A program made the translations under genes and the position numbers. A stretch of DNA of 6,587 nt from Microbacteriaceae bacterium (GTDB taxonomy: Bacteria; Actinomycetota; Actinomycetes; Actinomycetales; Microbacteriaceae): NCBI GenBank assembly GCA_012511645.1, contig JAAZFP010000191.1:1-6587 (forward strand), written 5' to 3'. The notes beneath the pieces were generated by a model that did not search any database, was not told the DNA's origin, and was given only the letters and a program-made list of their open reading frames with translations. Below are positions 5,866 through 6,587 of this stretch, piece after piece (the stretch's first letter is position 1; each line of letters begins with the position of its first letter).

Positions 5866-6587
5866 CACTGCACCTCCGCATCGCTCAGTTGCGAGCGCAC
5901 GATCTCTTGGTAGATCTCATTGCTCTGCAGCAACTCGTCATGGGTGCCGCGGCCCACAATCTCACCGTCTTCGAGCACCAGGATCTGGTCTGCATCAGTG
6001 ATCGTCGACACGCGCTGGGCGACGATGATGGTGGTCGCCCCGGCGGTTGCCGAGGGCAGCGCCGCGCGCAGGCGGGCGTCGGTGGCGACGTCGAGTGCCG
6101 AGAATGAGTCGTCGAAGAGGTAAACGCGGGGCTTCGCGACGAGGGCGCGCGCGATCGAGAGTCGCTGGCGTTGGCCACCCGAGACGCTCGTGCCGCCCTG
6201 CGATACCGGCTCGTCGAGTTGCAGCTCTTTGTCGCGCACGAAGCCTTCGCCCTGGGCGACGCGCAGCGCCTGCCACAGCTCGTCGTCGGTGGCCTCGGGG
6301 TTGCCAAAGCGCAGGTTTGACGCGATGGTGCCCGAGAAGAGGTAGGGCCGCTGCGGCACGAGGCCGAGAGCCTCGGCAAGCTGGGCTCGCGTGTATGCGG
6401 TGACGGGCTGCCCGTCGATGCGCACCTAACCCTGCTGCGGGTCAAAGAGTCGCATGATGAGGCCGAGCATCGTCGATTTGCCAGACCCCGTCGAGCCGAT
6501 GATCGCGGTGGTCTTGCCGGCTTCGGCGACGAAGCGCATGGTCTTGATCACGGGCAACTCGGCGCCCGGAAACCCAAAGGTCACATC
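5865..6587 (-). pseudogene. ABC exporter subunit, degenerate-site half, interrupted by in-frame TAG; 5' part outside window
   Basis: C-terminal ATPase portion of the partner half-transporter; its membrane domain lies beyond the right edge. In one continuous frame from the edge the sequence reads Walker A GSTGSGKST (about 6497-6471), then RLFDPQQG, then TAG at 6428-6426, then VRIDGQPV and the rest of a normal ATPase domain to TGA at 5867-5865. Past the stop come Q-loop LVPQRPYLFSGT (Gln at 6353-6351), signature SVSGGQRQR (SGGQ at 6182-6171), Walker B VYLFDD with Asp in the catalytic Glu position (6110-6108), and AQRVSTI with Gln instead of switch His (6017-6015). Asp and Gln here are typical of the degenerate site of heterodimeric exporters, not damage. 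The frame and length are otherwise intact, so the TAG is a single-base lesion, a sequencing error, or a read-through site. A GTG directly after the TAG could restart, but that 186-residue product lacks Walker A and the membrane domain. Confidence 0.85.
5873..5877 (-). promoter_or_regulatory. Ribosome binding site of the second exporter subunit
   Basis: Minus-strand GGAGG, 7 bases before ATG 5865-5863, lies inside the last codons of the upstream subunit. Its spacing favours this ATG over the GTG three bases earlier. It gives the second gene its own initiation signal even if translation of the first stops early. Confidence 0.7.

Noticed and set aside
5885..6445. Minus-strand 186-codon frame beginning at 6445, overlapping the ABC fragment
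   Set aside because: It is out of frame with the ABC domain, Ser/Arg-rich and without motifs. It is not evidence of a frameshift, since the true frame continues correctly on both sides of the TAG.

Overview
The window reads as chromosomal DNA of a high-GC Gram-positive bacterium, most likely an actinobacterium of the Microbacteriaceae type. The basis is strong G/C preference at third codon positions, a GTG start with leaderless-promoter geometry, a short (small-type) SRP RNA whose core looks actinobacterial, and ABC exporter subunits of actinobacterial character. The genus assignment is inference; no search was possible. Every gene I can support lies on the minus strand, so the natural reading order is from the right edge to the left edge.

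Reading right to left: (1) 6587-5865, the C-terminal nucleotide-binding part of an ABC exporter subunit, cut by the window edge and interrupted by an in-frame TAG at 6428-6426, between Walker A and the Q-loop. (2) 5865-3853, a complete second ABC exporter subunit (membrane domain plus ATPase) whose ATG shares one base with the stop of the first. (3) About 3850-3762, the signal recognition particle RNA (ffs), starting only a few bases after the exporter stop codon. (4) 3564-2008, a 518-residue regulator with a helical-repeat body and a C-terminal LuxR-type helix-turn-helix. (5) 1950-1, the long form of phosphate acetyltransferase (pta), complete at its N-terminus and lacking roughly 40 C-terminal residues at the left edge.

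The two ABC genes form a textbook asymmetric heterodimer. The upstream subunit has a normal SGGQ signature but a degenerate Walker B (Asp-Asp) and Gln in place of the switch His. The downstream subunit has intact Walker B Glu and switch His but a variant signature (LSAGE). One composite ATP site would therefore be catalytic and the other degenerate. The nonsense codon in the upstream subunit would disable the pair unless it is a sequencing error, is suppressed, or is a recent lesion in this strain.

Pta links acetyl-CoA to acetyl phosphate. Its usual partner ackA would be expected just beyond the left edge but cannot be seen. The LuxR-type gene lies 57 bases upstream of pta in the same orientation; whether it controls pta is only a suggestion from position. 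I found no phage, IS, CRISPR or defence genes. The most notable items are the amber codon, the tight junction between exporter and SRP RNA, and the leaderless-type pta promoter with a tandem 7-base repeat.
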